DNA from: Angiostrongylus vasorum
Taxonomy: Eukaryota > Nematoda > Chromadorea > Rhabditida > Metastrongylidae
Direction: 5' to 3'
DNA: 64,000 nucleotides
Assembly (NCBI GenBank): GCA_018806985.1
Contig: JADANN010000251.1
Coordinates: 1,573,501 to 1,637,500 of the forward strand
A program made the position numbers and the translations under genes. The notes under the pieces are model-generated. The model was given only the letters and a program-made list of their open reading frames with translations, had not been told where the DNA came from and searched no databases. Positions 44,636 to 55,794 of the stretch are shown piece by piece (positions within the stretch are counted from its first letter, which is position 1; the number at the start of each line of letters is the position of its first letter).

Positions 44636-44899
44636 TGGAAGGGTATACTGACACACAATTTACTAGGCCAAACGCTTCAATGACACTTACAAAAAGACGA
44701 AAAACTCTATGGTAATTACATGGTCAACAGCTTCTCGGAAAAAACACCGCTTTTTTACGTGCCTTCCCATGAGGAAGATTAGAACAGCTGATTATGGTCG
44801 CATAAGGTTGATGACTGCACCATCCCACATCAGAAATTGATGCTGGGCATTCATCCCCTGCTATTCATTGTAGGGTTTTTCGCACTTATCCAAAAAGCC

Positions 44900-45136
44900 T
44901 CAAGAAGTTTTTCGCGCTGGTGTTCTAGTCTCCTGCTCAAGGATATTGACTTTTACTTCAAAATCGTCCCCGCTGTGCTTTTGTATCCTATGCGTGCCTA
45001 GTGGGGTACTTTGTCTTAGTTTTCGTTTGCCATCTAGGTGTTCTTTTATACGGATACACAAAGGTCTGCCCGTTTCGCCAATATATTCATCTCCGCAATT
45101 ATTACACGAGATCAGGTATATCGTACCTGAACTCAT
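44900..45136 (-). CDS. PLE-E GIY-YIG endonuclease domain
   Basis: TIYLISCNNCGDEYIGETGR, then PLCIRIKEHLDGKRK and PLGTHRIQKHSGDDFEVKV, in one frame of 78 codons. The C-terminus is lost to a frameshift near 44900, where PLE-C continues with LLEAFWIDAK. Confidence 0.8.
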   Translation of the reverse strand: MSSGTIYLISCNNCGDEYIGETGRPLCIRIKEHLDGKRKLRQSTPLGTHRIQKHSGDDFEVKVNILEQETRTPARKTS

Positions 45137-46045
45137 GCTATCACCGTCCCTGCCGTAAGGGGCAGATTACGCAATTTGTTGTTTCGCATAGATGGTCATA
45201 CAGGCGGTTACGAACTAACTGACGACGTAGAGTAGTCGGTGGTATTTCAGCTATCGCTACCGATTCCTCTAGACCTGCCCTTCTTAAGCATCGTTTAATC
45301 GCTACGCTTACTTCATCGCTAAGAAAGGGCAGCATAAACGGGACTTTCTTTTGGCCAAGTGTTTCGCTTGGGCGCGTCGCTCTCCTTTAAACTTATCTCG
45401 TGGGGTTACTATTTCGTAGCCATTGGAGATGGCTATTTGCCGAGCCAAGTCGCGCGATTCTTCCTTTAGTTCCCCTGGTTGTGCACACAGAGGTGGCTGT
45501 TCGAAACATGTTTCTCACAAGCGCCCTCTTTGTGTGTGAAGGGTGGGAAGAAAGGAAGTGAACGAGGATGTTCTTGTTACTTGGCTTTCGGTACCACTTT
45601 GTCAGGTAACCGCTACTTGATAGGCTTATTTGGACGTTTAAAAACGGAAGCCAGTCTTTTCTCGGTTTCTCCCGGGTGAACTTAATGTACTCAGACTGCT
45701 CGTTCAATAATTCAAAGCATTTGTCCATCTCCTCCTGCGTAGAGAAGATGACAAAACAATCATCTACATATCTGCAGTAGAGTAGTGGCCGGAGATCGAG
45801 AGCAGGGGCTTCTATCTTAGACATGAATACAATGGCAAGGCTTGATGCCAGTCGCTGTCCCATAGCCAACCCCCCTTATTTGCGCGAAATATTTCCCAGA
45901 CCATCTGAAAATCGAGCAGTTTAGGCACTCCTTTAGGGAGAGCCATTAGCTGCTGAATGGACAAGCCATGCATATTTATTCTTCCTTCATGTTTAAAAAG
46001 AAGTTCGAAGATGGCTTGCATTGCGGAGTCATTCGATACCTCTGC

Positions 46046-46058
46046 ATCAATCAGTATA
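46046..46058. repeat. Target-site duplication of PLE-E, right copy
   Basis: ATCAATCAGTATA, matching 44500-44512. Confidence 0.8.
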
Positions 46059-46083
46059 TGTACATGTATGCAATGTATATATA

Positions 46084-46086
<3 letters not shown>

Positions 46087-46118
<32 letters not shown>
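46087..46118. repeat. (TA)n microsatellite
   Basis: Lies 28 bp from the PLE-E right target duplication. Confidence 0.9.
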
Positions 46119-46120
<2 letters not shown>

Positions 46121-47303
46121 TGTCATGTCATGCTTATGTCAAGTTTGAATCCGAACACTCCACTCTCTTTTTGCGCGCTGTCGTTACTTCGGTCTCAAAC
46201 GGAATAGTTCGTGTAATGGAGTGGCGTCACTGGAGTGGAGTGCATACAGAAATGTCCTTACAATTTCCACTTTGTGATTTTTGGAAGTGCTAAGCATGCA
46301 GTTTGGTTCTCGTAACTCCATATATTCCTGTGAAAATAGATTCTGATACAGATTGAGTTCATAGTTCCGCAGGCTCAGCTCTTTGCTAGCACCAAAATGT
46401 TGTTTTCAAAGCTCCGAGATCTGTTTCGGATAATAGAAGAAGTATATGAATACGTGGGAACATAGAAAGCTGTAATCTCCCAAGCTCCGAAAAACTCTGT
46501 GTACTGTTTGCCGTTCAGAAGTGTGTTTTCATTACTTCCTAATGACGTCTTTTCGTCTGCATTCCTGCCCAATAGAGGTGTCATAACATGCCGCAGTGAA
46601 CATTATTGCGAAGAATCTTGTGTGAACTAAGACTACGCCTTTGAAGGAACATCATTTTGGGAAAGCGCTAACAGGAGTTTTGAGGTCTTTATAGATCAGA
46701 TTGGTATGTTATAACCGTACCTTACTTTCACTTATCTTGAGTGTGCAAATGTTACAAGTTATTTTCATGAAGGAGTTTTCCATACGGATACAGTTTTCTG
46801 ATTGAAACCCTGGAGAGTATAGAAGGAAAATGCTCAGAAATACTAAAAAACAACGTGTTCAAAAGAATTGTATAACATACACAGCTGTCGTCTTGCTATA
46901 AAAGGACAGCGATTTGCACCAATCCATTGTGGAACACTGGAGGCCACAGTGTGATTTTCCCAAACCAGTGTGATAAAAAAGTTTTCAACTGTTTGAAATT
47001 AACGGTATGGTGGGAGACAATCTGCAATTGATCGTCTTACGAGGTGTTAACACTTCTCAGAAATTAGGACTAAATATCTGTTCGACTTTGAAATACCCAT
47101 ACTGCAATTACCATTTCAAATTACGAAATCTTGTGTTCCTTTATGGCCTATGATGCTCACTCCGCCACCAAACAGCCGATGTTTAGAAATCTTTCCCAAG
47201 TGCTCGACATTTTACTATTTCCCACTGTCAACTTTTTCTACGTCATTTTACTGAGTTATTACATGATCCATCTTTTCACTTTGACATGTCTGTATTTTTG
47301 CAG
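46119..47303. other. No recognised feature; possible intron
   Basis: Unique sequence upstream of the possible 47.3 kb exon. Confidence 0.3.
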
Positions 47304-47433
47304 GATATTCATGTCAGAAGCACATAACCAGAGGGTGAGGCGTCCTTCTCTTGGCTGGAACGAAGACTCTTCGATGTCAACAGAAGATCCCTTTACACAC
47401 AGAGCGCATCGTCTTATAGAATTATCTGGATGA
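47304..47433 (+). CDS. Possible terminal host exon, about 42 residues
   Basis: A strong acceptor (TGTATTTTTGCAG) opens a frame: IFMSEAHNQRVRRPSLGWN, EDSSMSTEDPFTHRAHRLIE, LSG and TGA. The tail is polar with an RRPS site that could be phosphorylated. The hydrophobic, T-rich sequence just before the acceptor reads as intron rather than as coding. Family not recognised. Confidence 0.45.
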
Positions 47434-47767
47434 TGGCCGGTGCATGAGTGTACAACAGCAGTCCAACCTATTCTACTCAACCAGAGATGGACGGTACTTT
47501 TTTGTTGTATATTATCCCTGTCTTTTCATCATATCTTCTATTTAGATAGCCAATTTTTTCGCCGTTAGCTGAGGTTTTCCCCACCTGGTTTACACCTTCG
47601 AAGCAGCATTTTCAAGTCGGTTTGTCGCATTTTTTACTTCTACGAAAGAATTGGTTTCGTGTTATGGTTTCGTATATTTTTTTCCTGTAAAATAATGTAA
47701 AGTGATGATATGATGTAAAGTCGCTGATAAAGTGATGTGGAGTGCACATCAGAAAAACCACTTTAAT
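47434..47767. other. No recognised feature
   Basis: Unique, includes GATG-rich short repeats near 47700 (GTGATGATATGATGTAAAGT). Confidence 0.35.
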
Positions 47768-48778
47768 CATACATTTACTTCCATAGAAAAACACAATACA
47801 ATAGAACAGTAGCTGACGTTTCGGCAGGATCGCCTTCTTCAGAGCCTGGAAGGGTATACTGATATACAATTTATTGGGCCAAACGCTTCAATAACACTTA
47901 TAAAAAAGAAAAACTCTATGGCAATTACATGATCAGCAGCTTCTCCAAAACACCACTTTTTTCTTCGTGACTTGGATTAGAATAGCTAATTATAGTCGCA
48001 TATGGTTGTTGACTGTACCACCCCACTTAAGAAATTGATGCGAACATACGGGGTGAGGTCGCGTGTGACCTCTGGGCATTCCTCTCTGCTATTCATTGTA
48101 AAGTTCTTGGCATGTATCCAAAAAGCCTCAAGAACTTTTTCCGCTAGTGTTTTAGTCTCATGTGCAAGGATATTGACTTTTACTTCAAAATCGTCTCCGC
48201 TATGCTTCTGTATCCCATGCGTGTTTAGTGGGATACCTTTTTCTCGCTTTTCGTTTGCCATTTAGGTGTTCTTTTATGCAGATACATAAAGGTCTGCCGT
48301 TTCGCCAATATATTCATCTCCGCAGTTATTACAAGAGATCAGGTATATCGTACCTGAACTCATGCCATCACCGTCCCCTGCCGTAAGGGCAAATTATTCA
48401 ATTTTGTACTTCACATAGACAGTCATATAGGCGCTTACGACCCTAATTGACGACGAAGAGTATTCAGTGGCATATCAATCATTATAACCGACTCCTCTTG
48501 ACTTGCCCTTCTTAAGCATCTTTTTATAGCTACACTTACTTCTTCGCTAATGAAGGGCAACATAAACGGGTTTTTATCTTGACCACGTTTTTCGTTTCGG
48601 GTCGTCGCTCTCCTTCTAAACTTTTCTCGTGGGGTTACTATTTCGTAGCTATTGGAGACGGCTATTTGCCGAGCCAAGTCACGCGATTCTTCCATTAGTT
48701 CCCTGGTTGTGCACATAGAGGTGGCTGTTTGAAACATGTTTCTCACTAGCGCCTTCCCTGTGTGTGAAAGGTATAGAG
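47768..48778 (-). mobile_element. PLE-F/G, 3' half: GIY-YIG and 3' end
   Basis: Minus strand: linker and nuclease remnants (48435-48746: VSVAIKRCLRRASQEESV; 47986-48261: KHSGDDFEVKVNIL) and the 3' region. The copy breaks off at 48778 in the stretch GTGTGTGAAAG and continues at 49475 after an insertion. Confidence 0.82.
47811..47846 (-). ncRNA. Hammerhead-like motif, PLE-F/G
   Basis: Core and flanks as in PLE-C; loop of stem II reads GATCCT. Confidence 0.55.
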
Positions 48779-49474
48779 AATTCCTCTATCAATCCTCGAA
48801 ATTCTCTATCAACCTAATCAATCCATCCCTATGGGTCGATAGAGATCGCGTTACTACACCGACGCGTGCGTACCCTGCGTCTATGTCCAGTTATGGCCAA
48901 TGGGCCAGCCGCTCGCTTGGACGCAGCCACGCCTACCGCCACCGGCATTTGGCCAGGCGACGCCTTGGTGAACGCCGTCGCCAGCTCAATCATTGCCCCC
49001 CTCTCCCGATTGATCTTTCCTTACAGTTTCATTTGCTTAGGTCGTAGTGATAGGAACTGTAATCACTCTCGCTCTTGCTCTTATTTCTCCGTTAGCTCTT
49101 GCATTGTTATTACGTTAGTGTTATCGTTGATTTTCGCATATGTGTTGACATGAGTTCGATGCTCTCATCGTTCACAGGTACTCCACAAACGGCTCTCCAC
49201 TATTATTTGCTTTCTCGAACGCTCTTCATATGTGAGCCGTTACACTGGTGTATGCATTATTGTTAAAGCATTTTATTAGAAAGAAGAAGAAATCCACTGA
49301 ACCACGTTATTTGTAGTTTGTTGTGCATAACCTGATTGCATTGTTGTGTAAATAGTATATATGTGTGAATAAAGGTTTATTTACCCAAGTTTGGGGAACT
49401 CCACAGACGGCTCTCCACTATTGTTCGCTCCCTCGAACGCTCTTCATACTCTTGTGCTGTGAGCCGTTAGAAAA
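48779..49474. mobile_element. Unclassified 0.7 kb insertion in PLE-F/G
   Basis: Splits the PLE exactly; AAGGT occurs at both junctions and once in the uninterrupted sequence predicted from other copies. The insert contains a direct repeat: ACGGCTCTCCACTATT with TCGAACGCTCTTCATA at about 49190-49230 and again at 49405-49447, each ending in GTGAGCCGTTA. GAATAAAGGTTTATTT lies between. It lacks coding capacity. A solo or deleted LTR-type element is possible, but no TG/CA termini are visible. Confidence 0.55.
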
Positions 49475-50225
49475 GGTGAGAAGAGAGGAAATGAACCAAG
49501 ATGTTTTGTTAGTTGGTTTTCGATGCCACTTTTTTCGTGTAACCGCTACTTGATAAGTTGATTTGAACGTTAAGAAATGAAAGCCAGGTCTCTTTCGGTT
49601 TCTCCCGAGTGAATTTAATATACTCAGACTGCTCATTCAATAATTCAGATCATTTGTCAATCTCCTACTCAGTAGAGAAGATGACGAAACAATCATCGAT
49701 ATATCTGCAGTAGAGTAGCGGCCGGAGATGGATAATGGGGTTTCTATTTTAGGCATGAACGGAATGGCGAGAGTTGGTGCCAACAACTGTCCCATTGCCA
49801 GCCCCTCTAATTTGCGTGTAATAATTCTCAGACCATCTGAAAATCGAGCAGCTTAAGCACTCCTTTAAGAGGACCATAAGCTGCTGAATAGATCAGCCGT
49901 GCATGTGTATTCCTCCTTTATGTCCGACAAGAAGTTCGTGGGTGGCTTGCGTTGCGAAGTCATTCGATACGTTGGTGTAGAGCGCAGAAACGTCGAATGA
50001 CTCCATCACGTACACATTATTAGGAGACGCGTTACGTAGACGTTCTAGGAACATTTGGGTGTTTGTGACGTGACCTGGAATATAGTTAAGCAGCTGGATG
50101 AGTATTCGGCCTATAAATCATGTTATTCTATCCGTTCGCCCGTCTACACAGCTGATAATGGGTCTAACCTCGTAAGATAATGGGTTGGTAGACGCGAGAG
50201 TAACTTATTTGTTTTAGTAAGTAAT
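49475..50225 (-). mobile_element. PLE-F/G, 5' half: RT
   Basis: RT remnants in reverse orientation, continuing PLE-F/G beyond the insertion (block around 49700 corresponds to the YVDD region). Truncated at about 50225, at the point equivalent to position 828 of PLE-A. Confidence 0.82.
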
Positions 50226-50229
50226 TACG

Positions 50230-50718
50230 AAGCGGGGCAGATAAAAAGGCGTTGAGCTTTCTAGAAGCTTTTGATCATGTAATTGCCATAGAATGCTTCT
50301 TTTTTGCAAGTGTTATTGAAGCGTTTGCCCTAGTAAATTGTATATCAGTACACCCTTCCAGACTCTGAAGAAGGCGATACTGCCGAAACGTCAGCTACTG
50401 CTGTATTGTATTTTGTGTTTTTCTATGGAAGTAAATGCATGCTGTATAACATCCTCGCGACTGCTGAACAAGAAAACGACGCATTCGTATTCCTATGCCG
50501 TGGTTAAGAGAAAGTCCATCCTGGGAACTGTTACAAGATGTACCAGCAAAATACTTTCGAATTGTGAAAGAAGCATTGTCACTAAGACAAAAGATTGCCT
50601 TCGCTAAACAAATCAACTTTCTCAGCCGCTGTGTTCAACATCGAGTCGTGCCGAAGTTTATGAAACGAAAGCGACTTCAGGAGGTATGCGGTCAACCAGA
50701 GGACAGCCAACAAGTTTG
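50230..50718 (+). mobile_element. Inverted PLE partner: 3' end fused to a 5' N-terminal frame
   Basis: Plus-strand 3' region (50230-50476) runs without a break into the N-terminal coding part (50495-50718: RESPSWELLQDVPAKYFRIV, KEALSLRQKIAFAKQINFLS, RCVQHRVVPKFMKRKR). It therefore shows the tandem or terminal-repeat arrangement of this family: the hammerhead-like block lies about 100 bp upstream of the first coding residues. Confidence 0.8.
50361..50396 (+). ncRNA. Hammerhead-like motif
   Basis: GACT in place of GGCT weakens stem I by one pair; core, stem II and GAAACGTCAGCT are intact. Confidence 0.55.
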
Positions 50719-50980
50719 AGGCATATACACATTCTTAGTCGAAAAGAGATAGTAAGGTACCTACGACGGTCTAAATTTGTTCGTTTGAATGCCAGAAATT
50801 AAAGATGTCGCCTCGGATCTTGCAATTACCACCTCATTGGATATGCCAGGAAATTCGTTGCCCTAACTCAAAAGTTGTCTCTGTTTCTTTGTAAGAAGTC
50901 CTCTGCGAAATTTACCTTTTCACCATTCATTTTTCACAGTTTCTTATTATTACTCTGATCTAATTTTTTTTTCTGTTTAG

Positions 50981-51182
50981 TTGTATTATTTTTCTCATAT
51001 TGGTCTATGAAAATGGTCGGTTTTCCGACCTTAACGTTGATGTTGGATCCGGTGAAAATCGAGTGGTGTTTGCGGCACACAAATGCAAGCTTGCCGTACA
51101 TTCAGATGTTTTTCGCACTGTGCTCGTACACAGTATAGAAGGAAGCGAGCTATATCAATTTGCTGGTTTTCAAATTAGATAG
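50981..51182 (+). pseudogene. BTB/POZ domain fragment
   Basis: After an acceptor (TTTTCTGTTTAG) the frame reads VYENGRFSDLNVDVGSGENR, VVFAAHKCKLAVHSDVFRTV, LVHSIEGSELYQFAGF and stops at 51182. This matches the first half of a BTB fold: the FSDL start, the AHK loop and the SDVFR helix. The second half is absent and no donor is obvious before the stop, so it is either a broken copy or an exon whose end I misjudge. Intact BTB proteins often act as substrate adaptors of cullin-3 ubiquitin ligases. Confidence 0.55.
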
Positions 51183-51444
51183 GTGCTTATTTCTTATGCA
51201 GTTCGAGGTAAACAGTAGTACTAAACGTGTAGTGGAAGCTGAGATCTTTTCAAGGCATCTCGGGCAGAGAGAGACAGTTGCAACACCGATATAGATTTCT
51301 TTATAATTGTCTCTTTGTGGACGAATCATTTCCGTAGTAAGCGTGCAACTGGACAAGATCGCGCATTCTACTTTGAAAAAAGGTTAGGCAGCTGTTTTCT
51401 TGGTGAGCGCGCACGAGGTTCTAATTTTTATTCTTTATTTATCC

Positions 51445-51965
51445 ACTGAAGCTGACGTTTCTGTGGATTTCGCTTTTTTTTATAGCCTAGAAAAGTCAAG
51501 TTAACCATAGCCTAATTAGCCAACGAACTTCATAACTTCAGGAGCATAACCACAGTACATAATTTTCAGTGGCATTAGGTATAAAACAGCATCTCCATAC
51601 TCATCGCCTCGGAGTTTTCTACTGACTATTCCACGTGGAGACCAACCATGCGAAGCTTTCTTGGATGCACCTACTGGAGAATTTTGTTTTGCTTTCACGC
51701 CTATTCTTTTCTTATTCTTACTGTTCTTTTAAATGGGTACAGAGTGATTTGTCCGTCTTCCCAATATATTCGTCCCGACCCATTTTAAAAGTGATTGGGT
51801 ACGTCGTGCCCGAACGCATGCACTCACTGCCTCTACCGTCAAGACAAAAATGTGCAATTTTAGGTTATCCATAGACGGTCAATTACAAACAGTTGGGCGC
51901 TAGCTTGTCTTCGGTTTCTATTAGGCAACGTTTACGCTAATTGGCTGTGTTATCGCTCTTAGCAC
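51445..51965 (-). mobile_element. PLE-H: older, diverged PLE remnant
   Basis: Minus strand shows the linker and GIY-YIG start of a different PLE family: ATTTTTGTCTTGACGG region (cysteine linker), then MGRDEYIGKTDKSLCTHLK and KNRRESKTKFSSR-like residues, and GAAACGTCAGC near 51455. Much more divergent than the other copies. Confidence 0.6.
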
Positions 51966-53669
51966 ACGTGCTTTCTTTTGTTGATTGGTTGCCAGCAATA
52001 TCTGCGAAAGGAAGTCTGAATTTTCGGAAAAGTACGGTAGTCATTAAAGAATTCTCTGTGGCTGCTGTGAAAGTTATGCTTTCTTTTATTTATGCTGATT
52101 CAGTTTCCCTCCAGGACTAAGACTTTGGGATATTTTGGCACTTTGTTCACAGTCGTTTTTTGAATATCTTAATCCTATATGTTACAAATTGTAGGACGCT
52201 TCCGACGTCGTGAAGTTAGGAGAAAAAGTACAACATTCTCGCCCTTAAGTAAATGGGTTTCGAGGTATGCGAAACCGACTTGTATTGAGTTGATATCCCG
52301 TTCTTGTTTTCAAGTAGATGAGATGCTGTTTTAAGAGTCCTGAGAGAAAAGTACGTCCAGTTGGCATTGTTTGCTTCTTCTTTCGTCATTTGTTGTGGTA
52401 ATTGCTTTTTTTAGAATCTGTTCTACAAACGTCGTTGAGTGCTTGGAGTTGGCTGATTATCACCAAGCGAATTATTTGTATGAGCACTGCTTTAACTTCG
52501 TAAGTACCTAATATTGTTCCTCCTCGTTTCTTTCGTTTGGTTTGCATCTCGACGCTCGGCTTTTTTTGTGTGTTACAAGATTTCAATGTTAACGTAAAAC
52601 GGTGCTTGCTTGGATAAGTTAGATTTGTCAAATGAACCATTTTTTAAAGCCTCCTTTATATCATTGTGCTTCAGAGGTTTCTGACATTCTTTCTAAAGTA
52701 ACAGTCGTACAGAGAGTCTTCAATTTCTTTTTCATTCTTTGTGTAAAAAAAAGCTTCATAGCAGTTCTGAATCATGTGGCTTTTTTAAAATAAAAGCGAA
52801 GACTTAGTTCTTATCAATTCCAAAGCAATCACTTGTAAGTTATTCTAGATAAATAAAAATATACGTCATATGTTAGATACGGAATCATGGACGGCGCTGC
52901 AACATCGAAATCCAAGACTCAGCAGTTCAAACGGAGCCGTATGATTCATTGAGATAGCAACAACTCTCCACCTATGAAAAGATGTCATTATCAGAACCAG
53001 TGAAGATGGCCCATCCAAGTATCCAAGTAAGTAAGTACAACAGGTACGCCGATGAATAAAGGAGTATCTGTGAAATAGTAAAAGGAAATTTGACCTTGGA
53101 AGACTTTAGCTTCATCTTTTTAGATGTCAAGGATGGTGTTAAAGTCTTTATTTTAGCATGTAATGTCAAATCAAACACCAGGAAGCTTTGAAAAAATAAA
53201 ACCAGAAATATCTTTAGGGGAATCACTAATAGAAGACTAAGCAATTTTGCAGTTTCCAGTACTCTAACTTTTGGCTAGAATATGGACATAGAAAAAACAA
53301 CTAGATTGGTTGTACTTCTTGGGACTTCCTTAGAAGGTAAGTGCCCTTAAGGTGCAAGACAACAATGACCATGATGACGAAGCCCTTCATCGCTTCAATC
53401 CCTAGTCATTTTGGGTGTATATCCATCTATGCTTTAAGGTTCGACAGTTTGATAACAGCTGTTTAGACGAAAGGCTTCGAAAGAGCTGAAGATACCCGCT
53501 ACGATGATATACGGACGGGCTGGAATGAGCATTTTGAAAAAACAGAAGACAAACGTTGCTGAACTAATAGAACAGTGGTCAGATCTTTAGTTCACACTAT
53601 GCTTTTGCTGAGAATAGTTACAAAACAGAAAATGAGTGAAAGAAGTGTTGGTAAGCCCTCTAGCTTGAT
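51966..53669. other. No recognised feature apart from a retro-tail
   Basis: Unique, AT-rich. At 53005-53040 a lone CATCCAAGTATCCAAGTAAG is the 3' tail of RTE1 or its partner element, possibly a very short 5'-truncated insertion. Confidence 0.4.
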
Positions 53670-53870
53670 GTTCAAATCACCACCGTCCTGGTATCAAACT
53701 AATGGCATCGTAGTAAATCCCACACTGATGGTCAAGCGCAGCGACTGTCTGGGCTTGTGACCATTTGGGAAAGGCTTCGCCTGAGCTAATGTTGGAATGC
53801 ACGGAACTATATTAGCTGAACCAATAAATCTTCGGCCTCAGTACTCCGCAAACTAAGCGCTAATCTCTAC
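53670..53870 (+). mobile_element. RTE-tailed short element, middle fragment
   Basis: CACCACCGTCCTGGTATCAA, later GACCATTTGGGAAAGGCTTC. Both ends missing. Confidence 0.55.
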
Positions 53871-53879
53871 GACGTCGGA

Positions 53880-54345
53880 TGACGTACGAGACAACTAATG
53901 AAAGGCGATCAAATCTCGTGTTGCATAGGACGTCATTGGAGATGGACAAAACGAGCACGCCCAGGACACGCCATGGAGACTGATTGTTGCTGTGTACCTT
54001 TAATGCTAGAACAGTCTCTTCGGACGCCATCCTTTACGTTCTTCTTAAAGGCGCCGATCGCATCAAATTCAATATGATCGCCTTACGCGAGACGAAAAGC
54101 AGGAAGGCCGAGTTAATCCCAACTAGATGATGAAACAGTTATCATTAGTGGAAGCCAATTTCAGCTGCGAAATCTCGGAGGCATTGCCACTATCGTACAC
54201 CCATCGATTCTCCATCTAGCCCCCCTTATACGGAATTCTGTCACCGCGCATGGCCACTTCTCGTTTTTAACTTGCTCGCCAGAAGAAAGTCGGCATAATC
54301 AACTGCTATCCACCACCTTGTAAAGCTGATGGAAGCAAATTGGAC
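53880..54345 (+). mobile_element. RTE1 5' fragment: untranslated region and endonuclease start
   Basis: Collinear with the 5.1 kb copy (CACGCCATGGAGACTG, AATGCTAGAACAGTCTC). The endonuclease N-terminus reads DRIKFNMIALRETKSRKAEL, with the ALRETK segment where active enzymes have ALQETK. Breaks off at 54345. Confidence 0.75.
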
Positions 54346-54415
54346 GCGTTATGAAGTCCTGAACAGCCAAAATCCATTACCAAAATGCCACCATTCCATT
54401 AGGATACCATCGACG

Positions 54416-54705
54416 TAGGGGCGCGTGTGGCGGAGTGGTCGGAGGCGCACTTCAACACACATGTGGAATCGATTCCCGCTCCCGTAGCTCACCAAGCCTT
54501 CCATCCCTCCGCGGGTAGGCAAATTGGTACCAAATTTGTCTGGGAGGATAGCAGCACTGCCTCCATACTTTGGTAAGCAACCACGAGTCATTGTAAAGGC
54601 CAGATATGCGTAGAATCACCTCCAAACGATGCTTGACGAAGTCGAGTGCATGGCACCTCCCTCAGGGATTGATCAACGCCGAAAGCTTTATCCTTTATCC
54701 TTTAT
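54416..54705 (+). mobile_element. SINE-1 copy, near full length
   Basis: A box TGGCGGAGTGGTCGG, B box GGAATCGATTCCC, 3' end GGGATTGATCAACGCCGAAA, then TTTATCC twice. Clearest example of the tandem TTTATCC tail. Confidence 0.88.
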
Positions 54706-55794
54706 TGCTGTGAATGCAAGTGCAATTTTGATGGGTGGAAAGACTCGATAGCTTCATAACAAGATGCCAATAAACCACAATGCAATTTTGTTCATTTTGT
54801 AGTACTTTTACACCTTGAACATCGTTTTACGTTATAAAGACGCACGGAATTTCCCGTATGTTACAGTTTTACAGTTGTGTTAAATTGCTTGCACTATGCC
54901 GAAGAGGGATCTGAGCAGATCCCTATATAAATTGATGTATAGCCGATTTTTCACCTTTTTTTTCAGTCTAAGTATAAGTTCTTGACTGTCCACTGAGAAA
55001 GGTTACTCATTTCTCACATGCTCTCCCAGCTACTGTTCACTATAACAGGCAGCGTTAAGAAGTTACTAGATACTTGGGATAGGAGGGCATTTGGACATAT
55101 TACTACTTCGCTTAACGAAGAGCGATCCAAAAAATTTCCTTAAAAACCATCCACTCGATGTTCATTTTTCCCTAGTCCTTTATTCAGCGTTTACACTCAG
55201 CTCTTCAGATTTACTCAGACAGCTTCACGACTGAAAGTCACGAACGCTCCAAGTTCCACCCAAATTGACTGGAATATTGTTGCTTGTTCGGCTTTGATTT
55301 GCTTTGATACCAGGACAGACCGTTCTCGGGTGTTGCCAGTTCGCCACTCTATCTGTCAGCCCTTTTGGATCGGGGAGACGATCGTTGTCTTTTGACAGGA
55401 TTTTTTCTCAGGACCAAGATCTTGCCAGGCAATGACATGATACTTTCTGAGCTATCGAATTGAAATCTCAAAAATCCTTGTCATCTTTGGAGATCTTGCC
55501 AGAGCAATGCAGGAGCTGTAGAGGAAACTTAGGGACAGTCAACAAAAAAATACGAGAAATTTATTAATGAACAAAATTCACAGACAATTCAACAAAACAA
55601 ATTATTCAACAAAACTACATACGGAATATTTCAATACAAATCAAAGCAGTTTGTACCAGCTTTGTGAGAATTTCGATAAACACTATCCTCTTCCTCATCA
55701 AGTGGTTCAGTGGTGAATGTAAATTGCTGTAAAAATTCAATAATTCTATACAAATTTCCAAGTTATTCAAATATTCAGACAATTTGAAGTCCAT
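54706..55794. other. No recognised feature
   Basis: Unique sequence; about 55560-55760 is rich in short ATTCAACAAAA and AATTTC repeats. Confidence 0.35.

Larger units (their letters stand above)
44513..46045 (-). mobile_element. PLE-E with 13-bp target duplication
   Basis: Minus-strand copy, 5'-truncated in RT at 46045, with RT in two frames (45812-46021 and 45393-45869: YVDDCFVIFSTQEEMDKCF), linker (45141-45335: LRRQLVRNRLYDHLCETTNC then VICPL), GIY-YIG (44900-45136) and 3' region. The exact flanking duplication shows that this is a single simple insertion without an inverted partner. Confidence 0.9.

Noticed and set aside
48779..49474. Calling the insertion a solo LTR
   Set aside because: No TG and CA termini and no polypurine or primer-binding context, so left unclassified.
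51450..51480. Hammerhead-like block in PLE-H
   Set aside because: GAAACGTCAGC is kept but the CTGANGA core and stem II cannot be recognised.
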